Assembly (NCBI GenBank): GCA_965221345.1
Contig: CBDCSD010000001.1
Span: forward strand, 558,001 to 622,000
Length of the DNA: 64,000 nt
Origin: Bin5 sp965221345
GTDB lineage: Bacteria > Chloroflexota > Anaerolineae > Caldilineales > Caldilineaceae
Direction of reading: 5' to 3'
Below the pieces are notes generated by a model. The model did not search any database. It was given only the letters and a program-made list of their open reading frames with translations, and was not told the origin of the DNA. Positions 44,159 through 53,261 of the stretch are shown piece by piece (positions within the stretch are counted from its first letter, which is position 1; each line of letters opens with the position of its first letter). The translations under genes were made by a program, and so were the position numbers.

Positions 44159-45133
44159 ATGCCGAATCCCTTTCGCCTCGGCTTTCTGAGCCATCTACGG
44201 GGCCGCGCAGATGCTGATAACGCCTACCGGGAACACCTCGAAATATTTGACGCCGCCGACCAACTGGGCTTTGACGCAGTCTGGGTGGCCCAGCATCATT
44301 TCAAAGACCGGGGCGGCCTCTTGCCCTCCCCGTTTCCCTTTCTCGCAGCAGTGGCCGAACGCACCCGGCGGCTGCGCCTGGGCACCTCGATCATCGTGTT
44401 GCCCTTTGAACATCCGCTGCGCGTGGCCGAAGACGCCGCCGTCGTCGATACCCTCAGCAACGGGCGCCTCGAACTGGGCGTGGGCAGCGGCAGCGACGCC
44501 GACGAGTTCGAAGCCTTCGGTGTCGACATCGACAGCCGTCACCAGCGCACTACCGCCGGCCTGATCGCCCTCAAAAAAGCCTTCGCCGGCGAGGCCCTGG
44601 GAGAGGACGGTCAGCGTCTGCGGCCGGCAGCGCCGACCCTGGGCGACCGTCTCTGGCTCAGCGGCCTGAGCGTACGCGGCGCACAGTACGCAGCTGATAG
44701 CGGCGCCGGCCTCCTGCTCAGCCGCTCGGCCGGTGGTGGCGCGCAGTCCGCGGATCACTTGCAGGAGCCGGTCGCGGTCGCCTACCGCACGGCCTGGGGC
44801 GAGCGGCCCTTGCCGCCTCGCATCGGCCTTTCGCGCGGCATCTATCTCAGCAGCAGCCGCGCAGCCGCTCTGCGCGAAATCGAAAATTATGCGCTCGATG
44901 GCATCCCGCCGCAAATCTCCACCGAGAGCTTCTGCGAGCGCGTGCATATGGCCTACGGCGCGCCAGAGGAAGTTGCCGCGCGCCTGGGCGCCGACCGGGT
45001 CCTCCCCTACGCCACCGACCTGATCCTCCAGTTCGACCCCATCCACCCACCTCTGGAGAGAATCCTGGAGATGCTGGAGCAAGTCGCAACCCAAGTCGCG
45101 CCCGCCCTGGGCTGGCAGCCCGCTAACCACTAG
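44159..45133 (+). CDS. LLM-class flavin-dependent oxidoreductase (luciferase-like)
   Basis: 324 residues, TIM-barrel bacterial luciferase-like monooxygenase. LGFDAVWVAQHHF with LPSPFPFLAAVAERTRRLRLGTSI, VVDTLSNGRLELGVGSGSDADEFEAFG and the C-terminal MAYGAPEEVAARLGADRV are typical of the FMN/F420-dependent group. Substrate unknown. Start ATG 44159 with GAGGAT upstream. Confidence 0.88.
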   Translation: MPNPFRLGFLSHLRGRADADNAYREHLEIFDAADQLGFDAVWVAQHHFKDRGGLLPSPFPFLAAVAERTRRLRLGTSIIVLPFEHPLRVAEDAAVVDTLSNGRLELGVGSGSDADEFEAFGVDIDSRHQRTTAGLIALKKAFAGEALGEDGQRLRPAAPTLGDRLWLSGLSVRGAQYAADSGAGLLLSRSAGGGAQSADHLQEPVAVAYRTAWGERPLPPRIGLSRGIYLSSSRAAALREIENYALDGIPPQISTESFCERVHMAYGAPEEVAARLGADRVLPYATDLILQFDPIHPPLERILEMLEQVATQVAPALGWQPANH

Positions 45134-45260
45134 GGCCCACTGACATCTGCAAAAGACCACTAAAAATAAAAAATAATAGTACGCCACCAGGCAAAGTCGA
45201 GCCACCTCTCGCCTGATACTCCTGTCCCAAGACCATATTCCGCGGCAACAACAAAAGCCG

Positions 45261-45350
45261 TTCTCCGTGCCCCTCCGCGGCCCTCCGCGTCCTCCGCGGA
45301 CAAAAAAGGTGTTAAGCTGTTCTCCACCCCTCTCCGTGACCCTCCGTCGA
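45261..45350 (+). repeat. Interspersed CCCTCCGTGGA-type repeat, copy 3
   Basis: TTCTCCGTGCCCCTCCGCGG followed by CCCTCCGCGTCCTCCGCGG, CAAAAAAGGTGTT and a decayed partial unit. Same word order as the other two copies, more diverged (GCGG in place of GTGG). Confidence 0.6.
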
Positions 45351-45374
45351 TATAGCCTGATAGTTTCCAGTCAT

Positions 45375-46145
45375 TTAAGCGCCCTGTCCCAAATAGGCGC
45401 GTATGACCTCCGGGTCGCGCCTGATCTCGTCCGGCCCGCCGTCCGCGATCTTGGTGCCAAAGTCCAGCACGACGATGCGGTCGGCGATATCCATCACTAG
45501 AGTCATATCATGTTCAACCAGGATAATTGTCACACCGCGCCGTGCATGAATGTCGAGGATAAAGCGGGCCATATCCTCCTTCTCTTCGGCATTCATGCCG
45601 GGCATCGGTTCATCCAGCAGCAGCAGCTTCGGTTCCAGCGCCAGGGCGCGGCCCAACTCGACCCGCTTGCGCAGGCCGTAGGGCAGCGCGCCCACCACTG
45701 TTTTGCGGATGTGCGCGATCTCCAGGAAGTCGATCAGCTCCTCGACCACCGCCCGATGGCGCGTCGCCTCCTTGCGCGCAAAGCCCCAATAGAGCGCGCT
45801 CGCGAGCATATTCTGGCGCATGTGTATATGCCGCGCCGCCATCAGATTGTCTAGCGCGCTCAGGTAGGTATAGAGGCCGATATTCTGGAATGTGCGGGCG
45901 ATGCCCAGCTGCGCCACCCTATTGGCGCCGGTCAGGTCATGTTCGCCCTCGAAGAGCAACTTGCCCTGTTGCGGCCGGTAGAAGCCGCTGATGCAGTTGA
46001 GCATCGAAGTCTTGCCCGCGCCATTGGGGCCGATAATGGCGCGAATCTCACCTGCATGTACGTCGAAGTCGACCTGGTCGAGGACGGTAGTACCCCCAAA
46101 AGAGAGGGTGACGCCTTCAACCTTTAAGATGTCCTCAGAGATCAT
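45375..46145 (-). CDS. Branched-chain amino acid type ABC ATPase (LivG-like)
   Basis: 256 residues. Walker A IGPNGAGKTSMLN (39-50), long Q-loop insertion FQNIGLYTYLSALDNLMAARHI, signature PYGLRKRVELGRALA, Walker B LLLLDEPMPGMN and the switch VEHDMTLVMDIADRIVVLDFGTKIADG. The pattern belongs to LivG and its relatives. The other parts of a Liv system (LivK/H/M/F) are not in the window, so its permease partner is unclear. Start ATG 46145. Confidence 0.88.
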   Translation of the reverse strand: MISEDILKVEGVTLSFGGTTVLDQVDFDVHAGEIRAIIGPNGAGKTSMLNCISGFYRPQQGKLLFEGEHDLTGANRVAQLGIARTFQNIGLYTYLSALDNLMAARHIHMRQNMLASALYWGFARKEATRHRAVVEELIDFLEIAHIRKTVVGALPYGLRKRVELGRALALEPKLLLLDEPMPGMNAEEKEDMARFILDIHARRGVTIILVEHDMTLVMDIADRIVVLDFGTKIADGGPDEIRRDPEVIRAYLGQGA

Positions 46146-46437
46146 GGAGAGTAAATCGGTATTCTCTCTGCGCCGCCTTGCCAAAGCAGATATTCTCGAA
46201 AGAGGTACATTTGACCAGAAATGGTGCAAATAAAGTCTAGCATGTGGGATGCTGTGAGGGAAAGGGCAAAACCAAAGATTCGTATTCTGTCAACAGCGCC
46301 CCTCGCAGGTTAGGGCATGGTCTGACCGGCCCTTTTCGGCGAAGGGTTGAAACCTCCCCAGCCCCGCAATTGGCAGAACACTGCCTGTTGCCGATGAGAA
46401 GCTCTTCAGTTTCGGAAAGCAGGATGCTTTGAACCAG

Positions 46438-46538
46438 AGACCTTGAGTGAGGGAGGCGTCAGCCGAAGCGATGGCGTGGCGCGGCGCTTAAGAAATGAAT
46501 GCGTCCTAAAGGACGTTGGTATCGACCGAGGTGATCAC
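46438..46538 (-). pseudogene. Decayed vapC (PIN toxin) fragment
   Basis: From GTG 46538, overlapping the antitoxin stop by 4 bases, the minus strand reads VITSVDTNVL, stop, DAFIS, stop, APRHAIASADASL. This is the start of a VapC PIN domain (conserved D in VDTNVL) carrying two in-frame stops, TAG at 46506-46508 and TAA at 46488-46490. The rest of the toxin is not found downstream. Confidence 0.75.
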
Positions 46539-46750
46539 CTACCCCTGATCTCCTCCAGGTATCTGTCTACGTCGCAGATGCCATCAAGGATTCCGCAAAC
46601 AAGGTCGACCGTGTGCTGCGCCGCATTCTGTTTCTGAGCGAGCAGTCCCCGGTCGGTCGGTGTGATCTCAACTTCCGCATCCTGATTGAGACCGAACTGG
46701 TCTATCAGTCCCTTGGAGATGGTGATTTCACCTCGTTTGGATATGCGCAT
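46535..46750 (-). CDS. AbrB/MazE-type antitoxin, partner of the broken vapC
   Basis: 71 residues. The swapped-hairpin AbrB fold is seen in MRISKRGEITISKGLIDQFG with DAEVEITPTDRGLLAQ, followed by a C-terminal region that would hold the toxin. Start ATG 46750 has GAGGAATTT upstream. It overlaps a vapC remnant by 4 bases, the standard antitoxin-toxin coupling. As the toxin is broken it is now an orphan, unless it acts with another toxin. Confidence 0.8.
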   Translation of the reverse strand: MRISKRGEITISKGLIDQFGLNQDAEVEITPTDRGLLAQKQNAAQHTVDLVCGILDGICDVDRYLEEIRGR

Positions 46751-47094
46751 AAATTCCTCGACATGAACGTACGAATGCCTCTAATCATAACCTGTAAGGC
46801 ATTTGACAGTCAATCCATTCGTGGGGCGGGGTGAGCGCCAAAATGGGTGCGAGTTTCCGATTACTTCCGAACAACTGCCCCGAATTCCGGAAACAGTTAC
46901 CCTGAGAGACATCGAATCTGGCGCCTGCCAGTGGGCAGCGTGAGGTTCCAGTTTTGGGGCTAAGCCCATTCTTCAAAGAAGGGCTGAAGACTCCGTCCAG
47001 CGACACAGGCGCGGAATGAACTGAAATGTGTATGAGGCGTCATAAATTAAGTTATGCTCTGCGCCAAAATGAGGATCACGGAGTCCGTAGGCAC
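46751..47094. other. Intergenic stretch, no gene seen
   Basis: About 345 bases. No coding frame or RNA gene was recognised. A weak hairpin is present around 46963-46983 (GCCC...GGGC). The antitoxin promoter should lie at the left end. Confidence 0.4.
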
Positions 47095-47895
47095 TCAAGA
47101 CACGAACTCCTCAAGCACCACGGCTACGCCGTCCTCCTTATTGCTGGCCGTCATTCGATCAGCCACTTCAATCACTTCCGGCACCGCGTTCGCCATCGCC
47201 ACCCCCAGCCCGGCCTCGGCGACCATTTCCACATCGTTGACGTCATCGCCGAAAGAGATCACGTCCTCCATCGCCAGTCCCCAGCGATCGAGCAGCCAGC
47301 GCAGCGCCGCCGCCTTGGACGCGCCGCGGGGGATCACCTGGACCAGGTCATACTTGGGAGATATCAATGCGCGCGTCGTCGGGGGCAGTTCGCGCAGCAA
47401 TGTCTCAGACGGCTTGACGCCCGTTTCTTGGCCGTTGACCGACCGGGGTTGCGCCGCGTCCAACTCCTCCAGCGAAGTCAGGATCTTGGCAGCGGGCCGA
47501 TCGGTGTGCGCGAGCACATCGCTGACCAAGTGGGCGCCCGGCCACTCCACCTCGCGGTTGATGTACAGTTCATCGGCGATTTCGACCCCCAACCGGCAAT
47601 CGGGCGCCGCCGTCTGGATCGCTTCGACGATCCGGCGGGCATCCTCAACCGGAATCACCGTCTGAAACAGGACGTTGTTCTGCAGTTCGATCCAGGCGCC
47701 GTTGTAGCAGATCCACGGGAATTCGTGGAGGAAAGCGGGGATGATCCGGGTGGAGCGCGGCGGGCGCCCCGTCGCGATCACAATCCTGCGGCCGCTTGCC
47801 TGCCATGCCTCCAGCGCGGCCACTGTGCGCGGCGAAACGGTCTTGTCATCTGCCAGAAGCGTGTCGTCCAGATCAACAGCCAGTACTGAGTACAT
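47095..47895 (-). CDS. Cof-type HAD-IIB hydrolase
   Basis: 266 residues. HAD motifs: VLAVDLDDTLLADDKTVSP (nucleophile Asp), RRIVIATGRPP, the Lys in VIPRGASKAAALRWL, and ISFGDDVNDVEMVAEAGLGVAMANA. The cap domain between 90 and 190 is the IIB type. Cof-like enzymes dephosphorylate sugar phosphates, FMN or PLP. AGGAG lies 10 bases before the ATG. Confidence 0.9.
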   Translation of the reverse strand: MYSVLAVDLDDTLLADDKTVSPRTVAALEAWQASGRRIVIATGRPPRSTRIIPAFLHEFPWICYNGAWIELQNNVLFQTVIPVEDARRIVEAIQTAAPDCRLGVEIADELYINREVEWPGAHLVSDVLAHTDRPAAKILTSLEELDAAQPRSVNGQETGVKPSETLLRELPPTTRALISPKYDLVQVIPRGASKAAALRWLLDRWGLAMEDVISFGDDVNDVEMVAEAGLGVAMANAVPEVIEVADRMTASNKEDGVAVVLEEFVS

Positions 47896-48209
47896 TGTGG
47901 TGGGGCTCCTGAAAATCGGTGGCTGGTAGACAGCGGCCAGTGGTGACTACTGTTCACTAAGAAATGGTCACTGCGCTCAAACACCAAGTCTACCCTACCT
48001 GATGCCTGGAGTCCATCTCGCGCCCCTGCTGGGTCGGGGCAATTGCATCAAATTAGAAAAACCTCGTGAGGCTGCCTGAATCGGGTAGGGGCGCCCCTTG
48101 TGGGTGCCCTCCCCCCCCTTGTGGGCGCCCTTCGTGGGCTACTGTGGCGTCCGAATTTAGATGCGATTGCCCTGCCTGCTGGGTGCATCCCAAAATGGGG
48201 CGAAGGTGG
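47896..48209. other. Intergenic region with repeat fragments, no gene
   Basis: Holds short repeat words: a CCAGTGGTGACTACTGTTCACT stretch (about 47935) and GTAGGGGCGCCCCTTGTGGG at about 48086 followed by GTGGGCGCCCTTCGTGGG. These recall the GC-rich hairpin at 4424 and the 36560 hairpin words. No gene is supported. Confidence 0.4.
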
Positions 48210-48473
48210 TCATATCGGGATGTCATGCCAGCGGTCGCTGACGGGCCGTGCACGGAGAGCTAGCACGGCCTGTGTGCCATCTCGGGACCAGCGCATCCCA
48301 GCTTGTTTCATGCGCCGTCGATTTTTCCACAGATAGGCGACCGCCTGTCTGACTGCTGGAGGCGCGTCTGCGAGGTTCGGATAGAGACGCAAGATGCCAC
48401 CGAAGCAGAGGTGCAGTTGACTGTGAGCTAAAGCGGCTTCCTGGGCTTCAACCCAGGCGGATAGAGACAGCAC
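48210..48473 (-). pseudogene. ISKra4-like transposase remnant
   Basis: 87-residue fragment. PAVRQAVAYLWKNRRRMKQ followed by AGMRWSRDGTQAVLALRA and VSDRWHDI resembles the C-terminal end of ISKra4-type transposases, with an internal deletion joining the two conserved blocks. No N-terminal part or terminal repeats were seen, so the element is dead. Confidence 0.6.
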
Positions 48474-48535
48474 CTAATGATTTAACGCAGCGCTGTCAAG
48501 CCACCAAGGCGCTTCGTTCGACTGATGGGCCCAGA

Positions 48536-50404
48536 CTATTTCCCCGGAGTGGGCAATCGGTTCTCCTTGAAAAGAGTTTGACCATCACCTGTTCCCAAAT
48601 AGCCACTCGCTTGTAGATTGAACATGCGGCTGTACAGGCCGTTCTGGGCTATGAGGTCATCATGGGTACCTACTTCGACAATTCTCCCTTCATTGAGAGT
48701 AACAATTTTGTCCGCAGTCCGTGCAAGAGATAGGCGATGACTGATAATGACAGCCATTTTGTCGCGTGCTATCTCATGGAAGAGGCCATACATCTCATCT
48801 TCTACGTTAGGATCAAGAGCAGCGGTCGGTTCATCCAGGATCAGGAACTGGGCATGGGCACTCCTGATAATGGCTCTGGCGAATGCCACGCGTTGCCACT
48901 GCCCGGCAGACAGGTCAGTACCGTTATCCAACTGTTTTGTCAGAGGTGTTTCAAGGGAGTCCGAAAAAGCATTGAATGTAGGCTCCAGGCCCGATTTCCG
49001 GACTGCCTCCCAAATGGAAGGATCGTCATTCAGTTCTGGCAACCAACCGAATCCGATATTTTCACGAACTGTTGTTGGAAATCTGGCGTAATCTTGCATT
49101 AGGACAGCGATATTTCGGCGTAATGTTTCAAGCTCAACAGATCGGATGTCCTGACCATCCCAGCTTATCGATCCCTCTTGAGGATCATATAAGCGGCACA
49201 AGAGCTTTGCGAGTGTTGATTTGCCGGCGCCATTGTGTCCCACAATTGCAACTGTTTCTCCCGGTCCAATTGTCAGATTGATGTCCTCTAAAACAGGCTT
49301 CTCGCTGTGTGGGTATGTGAAGGAAAGATTTTGGATAGCGATTCCTGACACTATTTTGGCGACTGACCCTTGCTCTGGAGAGTCTTGCATAGAAGCCTTC
49401 ATACTCAGAAGGTTGAGAATTGGAGAAGTGCCTAATGCGGTTTCGTGAATCTCCGATGTGCTAGCGATCAGAATATAAAGGCTTCTGCGGACTTGCAAGA
49501 CTATTCCAGCATACAGGGCTAAGTCACCTAGCGTATAGATTCCACTCATAGTGGCCCAGACTACGTATAGGAACGGCACGCCGATTCCCATTCCACTTAG
49601 CATCGACCAAAGTAGGATTGAACGAGTTCCCTGCTTGCGTAACGCATACACTTCATCATAAGCATTCCTGAACAAATTGCGCCACTGGTCGAGGAAAAAA
49701 GATTGCAGTTGTAACACGCGCAGCTCTTTTGCATGTTCTTCCTGGGTGAGTACATTTTCAGCTAACTTCATCCTCCTCACAATGCCCGCCTGCGCTTCCT
49801 CAACTCTCCACCCCTTCTTAGAGTAGCGAAATTGTACGTATACGGAAGGTATTGCAAGAAGGAACACTGACAATGGAATCCACCAGGCAATCGAAAATGC
49901 CAACAGGAATACGGGAACGAAGCCAAAGAAACCCGCTAGGAATGCGTTAAGCATATGAGAGAGATAGGTCAGTTTGGGAATACCAGATAAGGCCAACTGC
50001 AGTGTGTTGAGAAGCTCTGTATCCTCAAACAGAGCAATGTCTCTGAATTCGGCAATTTTCTTGAAGATTCTTAGTTTTGTTTCACCGACTACGTTGTCGC
50101 GGAAGGAACTGGCTTCAAAACTGGCCACTGTTTCAAGTGAATCGAGCAGTAGATGGACAATGACGAAACCAATTATGCTGCCCCAAAAGAGTGGGTGCGC
50201 GATAATCCAGTCCCAGATGTTTGTGATCGGCAGGCTGAGAGAACGAGATATCCCATCGATAATAACCTTCTGCAGGTACAGTGCAATCGCAGGTCCGATT
50301 CCGGCCAGGAGGTTGAATATCGCTAATCGGGTCAGATGGTTTGGGGATGCTCTTGCAGCGAGCAGAAAACTCTGGAATGCTTCTTTGAAGCTAAAACCGA
50401 ACAA
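48536..50404 (-). CDS. ABC exporter, fused membrane and ATPase domains
   Basis: 622 residues: six membrane helices (about 20-330) followed by a nucleotide-binding domain with VAIVGHNGAGKSTLAKLLCR (Walker A), LSAGQWQRVAFARA (signature) and FLILDEPTAALD (Walker B). Layout is MsbA/LmrA-like; export substrate unknown (lipid, peptide or drug). The ATG is absent: the start is TTG at 50404 with an AGGGA ribosome-binding site. AT-richer codon use than neighbouring genes and flanking transposase debris suggest acquisition. Confidence 0.85.
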   Translation of the reverse strand: MFGFSFKEAFQSFLLAARASPNHLTRLAIFNLLAGIGPAIALYLQKVIIDGISRSLSLPITNIWDWIIAHPLFWGSIIGFVIVHLLLDSLETVASFEASSFRDNVVGETKLRIFKKIAEFRDIALFEDTELLNTLQLALSGIPKLTYLSHMLNAFLAGFFGFVPVFLLAFSIAWWIPLSVFLLAIPSVYVQFRYSKKGWRVEEAQAGIVRRMKLAENVLTQEEHAKELRVLQLQSFFLDQWRNLFRNAYDEVYALRKQGTRSILLWSMLSGMGIGVPFLYVVWATMSGIYTLGDLALYAGIVLQVRRSLYILIASTSEIHETALGTSPILNLLSMKASMQDSPEQGSVAKIVSGIAIQNLSFTYPHSEKPVLEDINLTIGPGETVAIVGHNGAGKSTLAKLLCRLYDPQEGSISWDGQDIRSVELETLRRNIAVLMQDYARFPTTVRENIGFGWLPELNDDPSIWEAVRKSGLEPTFNAFSDSLETPLTKQLDNGTDLSAGQWQRVAFARAIIRSAHAQFLILDEPTAALDPNVEDEMYGLFHEIARDKMAVIISHRLSLARTADKIVTLNEGRIVEVGTHDDLIAQNGLYSRMFNLQASGYLGTGDGQTLFKENRLPTPGK

Positions 50405-50594
50405 AATATTCCCTCATGGGATCTGAGATTGGTCCAAAAAGCCAGACCGCAATAAAAGGTGTAATTTAGAGTAATTCACTTAGCACGTGATAGTCAAAGG
50501 CATAGCAAAACACCCTCTGCTTGAAGGGCCACAACAAATCCTGTTCAGAGTTGAAATAAACCGCCGTTTTGCGGATTTGACAAACATCTCAACC

Positions 50595-50765
50595 TATAAT
50601 ATCCTTGTGCACAGCAAAATGAGTTAGTGTTCTGACAGGTTTACCGTTGGACGTTCCCCGGAAGTACCCGGGCAGGGGGGCATTTTCATGCAGTATCACC
50701 AGTCAGTGTGCGGGTTGTTTTGCGCCTTATCTGGTAAACGCAGTTAGCACAGGAGTTTTAACGCC
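50595..50765 (+). promoter_or_regulatory. Long 5' leader of the cold-shock gene
   Basis: TATAAT at 50595-50600 is preceded by TTGACA only 12 bases upstream, so the -35 is not canonical. The leader to the ATG is about 160 bases and contains a potential stem CCCCGGAAGTACCCGGGCAGGGG (around 50657), as in other cold-shock mRNAs that fold differently with temperature. AGGAG at 50752-50756 precedes the ATG. Confidence 0.45.
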
Positions 50766-50987
50766 ATGAGCGAGCAAGTAGTCGGTACAGTGAAGTGGTT
50801 CAGCGATCAGAAGGGCTATGGTTTCATCGCCCGGGAAGATGGACCAGACGTTTTTGTGCATTTCTCCGCGATTCAGTCGGAGGGCTTCCGCAGCCTTGCG
50901 GAAGGTGATCAGGTCGAATTCGTGATAGAGGACGGTCCCAAGGGCCCTGCCGCCAGCAACGTTGTTAGGCGTCAGAGCGTGGCCTAA
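50766..50987 (+). CDS. cspA: Cold-shock protein, CspA family
   Basis: 73 residues, a single OB-fold cold-shock domain. VGTVKWFSDQKGYGFIARED carries RNP1 (KGYGFI), and DVFVHFSAIQ carries RNP2 (VFVHF). It binds single-stranded nucleic acid and acts as an RNA chaperone. Preceded by a 160-base leader and followed by a strong terminator, so it is monocistronic. Confidence 0.95.
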   Translation: MSEQVVGTVKWFSDQKGYGFIAREDGPDVFVHFSAIQSEGFRSLAEGDQVEFVIEDGPKGPAASNVVRRQSVA

Positions 50988-51010
50988 GAGTCGGTCCGAT
51001 TATCTTTGCA

Positions 51011-51087
51011 GGGAGTGACTTTGATTGTCGCCGCCCCCGGACCTTGGGCACATGGCAGCAATCAAAAGGGGTCGCTCCCTTTTTTTG
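51011..51087 (+). terminator. Rho-independent terminator after cspA
   Basis: GGGAGTGAC (51011-51019) with GTCGCTCCC (51071-51079), and inside it TTTGATTG with CAATCAAA. A T-tract follows at 51080-51086. The outer stem holds one G-T pair. It ends the cspA transcript. Confidence 0.75.
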
Positions 51088-51103
51088 TTTCTGAATTTAG
51101 GGG

Positions 51104-52957
51104 CTAGTCGGCGTCCGTCCAGTCAGTGCAGACAACGGTCAGTTGGTATCCGTCGAGAGCGATTTGACCGCTATTTTCCCAGGGTCTACTTTGTTCTGTC
51201 CACGGATCCAGCTGGAGGAACGGGCCTTCCGCCGCTAGCTGTACCTTCCTCGCCAGCGATGCACCCTCCTCATTGAACAGCATCCACCAGTCCCGTCCAC
51301 CCTTCTGCACCCGGCGCACGCGCAGCGCCGCCGCCGCCGGTTCCACACTGACATCCGCCGCAACCAACCCATCGACAAAGCCCACTAGTTCTGACGCCGG
51401 CGTCTGCGGACCGCAGCGCAGCAAACGGCCAGCCTCTGCCAGCGTTTCCAGCGCCGGCAACGCCCGCGCGTCCGGCTCGTGCGCCGTCAGCACCGCCTCG
51501 TAGTGCATCCCCGCCAGGTGGATGCCGTGCTCGTCTACGACCGCGTCCTCCCACAGATGCCGCTCTTCCACGTAGTTGAAATCGCGCTGCTGCTGAAACA
51601 GGATCTTGGCCGGTTCCCACGGCAGCCAGTCCACCTTGCCCAGAATGGCCACCCCGCACACATGTTGACTGTCAGTATTCAGCCAGCACAGCCGCCGGCA
51701 GCGGTCCGCGTAGCTCTTGTAGCGCCCCCACCAGGCGTTGTTCGGCCCCACGTCCGGTGGCCGTTCATCCCAGCGGATGCCGCGCACACTGTAGTAGAAG
51801 GCGTGCGGGAAAAGCATGTTCGTGCCGCGCACGAAACACCAGTCCGCCAGCCAGTTCATCTCCTCCCACGTCAACTCGTGGCCGAAGGCGCCGCACAGTT
51901 CGTTCGCGTTGCGCCGCCGACCGGTATGGATCATCGCCGAACTGCCGCATTTGCCCTGGGTCGACTGTGCGCCCTCGAGCGCAGTCGGGTCGTCCGGCAG
52001 CACCCAGCGCCAGACGATATCCTGGCCGGGCATATGAAAATAACGCTCCGCGCCCAGGTCGTCCGCCTTGGCCGGATGACCGGTCAAAGCGATGCCATGC
52101 CCGCTACACCAGTCATACAACTGCGCGTACCAGGTCTCCTCCATGCGCAGGGCGATCGCGCGTTCGTAGTCCGCGCGGTAGCGGTCGGCCTCCGGCTCGT
52201 CATCGTGCCACAGCGCCGCCAGGTGCGGCGTGAAGTCGTACCCCAGCAGCCTGTTGACATGCGCCAGAATCCCCGTCGTGCCCGGCCAGACCCCGCGCTC
52301 GCGCGGCTTGCCCACCGGGCTTGGCTCGTCAGTAAAGATCGCCGGAATCAGGCCCCCAAAATGCTGCCCGAACCGTTCGTAGAACTTGTCGTACACAAGC
52401 CGGATAAAGCATGCAACCGCCTCCGGGTTGAGCAGGTCTCCTGCCAGCGGTTCATCCTCCGCCGGGCCGCCGTCAATATAGTGCAGCCCGCGGATATACG
52501 CGTCCATCTTGCGGTCTATCACCGCCAGCCGCCCGCCCCCGCGCCGGCTGACCACCGCCGCCAGTGTTTCGTCCGCCTGCAGCGTCGGCTCTTCCCCGTC
52601 GGCCAGCCCCCGCGCCTCCAGGCAGCGCGTCTGGTAAGCCGGATTCTCCGCCACCACCTGCCCTGCCGAAGATCCGGACGGGTACATCCCCTCATCGTAC
52701 AGCACCACCTGCATCCCCCGCCGCCCCGCCTCCTCGATCGCCGCATCATAAAACTCTAGCAGCGCCTCCGACATCCAGCCCAGCGAGCGCGGCAGCCCCA
52801 CGCGCGGGTGAATGATGAAGCCGTAAACTCCGTGCTCCTCGAAATCAGCGATCTGGCGGCGAATTTCATCGGCGTCCAGGTCGTCGTTCCAGAACCAGAA
52901 CGGCAGCACCGAAAACTCCGTCGGCGGGTCGAGGAAAGTAGAGAGCGACGATGGCAT
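51104..52957 (-). CDS. Large glycoside hydrolase-like protein
   Basis: 617 residues, cytoplasmic or non-classically exported (no signal peptide). It starts with a TIM-barrel-like FSVLPFWFWNDDLDADEIRR and EHGVYGFIIHPRVGLP, has acidic candidates in LYDEGMYPSG and IFTDEPSP, and many aromatic residues in the middle. These features are found in GH106-like and related glycoside hydrolases that act on rhamnosides or unusual glycans. The family assignment is by overall look, so I give it only as a glycoside hydrolase. Confidence 0.65.
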   Translation of the reverse strand: MPSSLSTFLDPPTEFSVLPFWFWNDDLDADEIRRQIADFEEHGVYGFIIHPRVGLPRSLGWMSEALLEFYDAAIEEAGRRGMQVVLYDEGMYPSGSSAGQVVAENPAYQTRCLEARGLADGEEPTLQADETLAAVVSRRGGGRLAVIDRKMDAYIRGLHYIDGGPAEDEPLAGDLLNPEAVACFIRLVYDKFYERFGQHFGGLIPAIFTDEPSPVGKPRERGVWPGTTGILAHVNRLLGYDFTPHLAALWHDDEPEADRYRADYERAIALRMEETWYAQLYDWCSGHGIALTGHPAKADDLGAERYFHMPGQDIVWRWVLPDDPTALEGAQSTQGKCGSSAMIHTGRRRNANELCGAFGHELTWEEMNWLADWCFVRGTNMLFPHAFYYSVRGIRWDERPPDVGPNNAWWGRYKSYADRCRRLCWLNTDSQHVCGVAILGKVDWLPWEPAKILFQQQRDFNYVEERHLWEDAVVDEHGIHLAGMHYEAVLTAHEPDARALPALETLAEAGRLLRCGPQTPASELVGFVDGLVAADVSVEPAAAALRVRRVQKGGRDWWMLFNEEGASLARKVQLAAEGPFLQLDPWTEQSRPWENSGQIALDGYQLTVVCTDWTDAD

Positions 52958-53093
52958 GAGCGTGATCCGGGTGTTTACAAGAATCGGGGAAAGTCGGTTG
53001 AACTGTAGTTTACTCGATGTTCAGTGGTTCCGGCACATAGGGGAGGGTGGGAACGGGATGTTGCCTCGCCTGGACGGATAGAGGCTGGCTATA

Positions 53094-53123
53094 TTGACCG
53101 TTAGTAACGTTGCAGAGTAGGAT
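53094..53123 (+). promoter_or_regulatory. Possible promoter of the defence-like island
   Basis: TTGACC (53094-53099), 18-base spacer holding the palindrome GTTAGTAAC (53100-53108), TAGGAT (53118-53123). It lies 140 bases before the first gene of the island. Weak in the -10, so tentative. Confidence 0.3.
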
Positions 53124-53261
53124 CAGTGGAGGAAGGGCTGCCGTTAGCCATCAAGTCTCATGTCATCCGCTTTCGGCTTCTGATGGTCGCTCGCCCTGTC
53201 CGTGATAATCTGCTGTTGACCAGCAGAGGATGGTAGTAAATGGTTGATCGAGGAGTGTGAG

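Noticed and set aside
50577..50600. Consensus -35/-10 promoter for cspA
   Set aside because: The boxes are separated by 12 bases, too close for a sigma-70 promoter, so only the -10 is kept as tentative.
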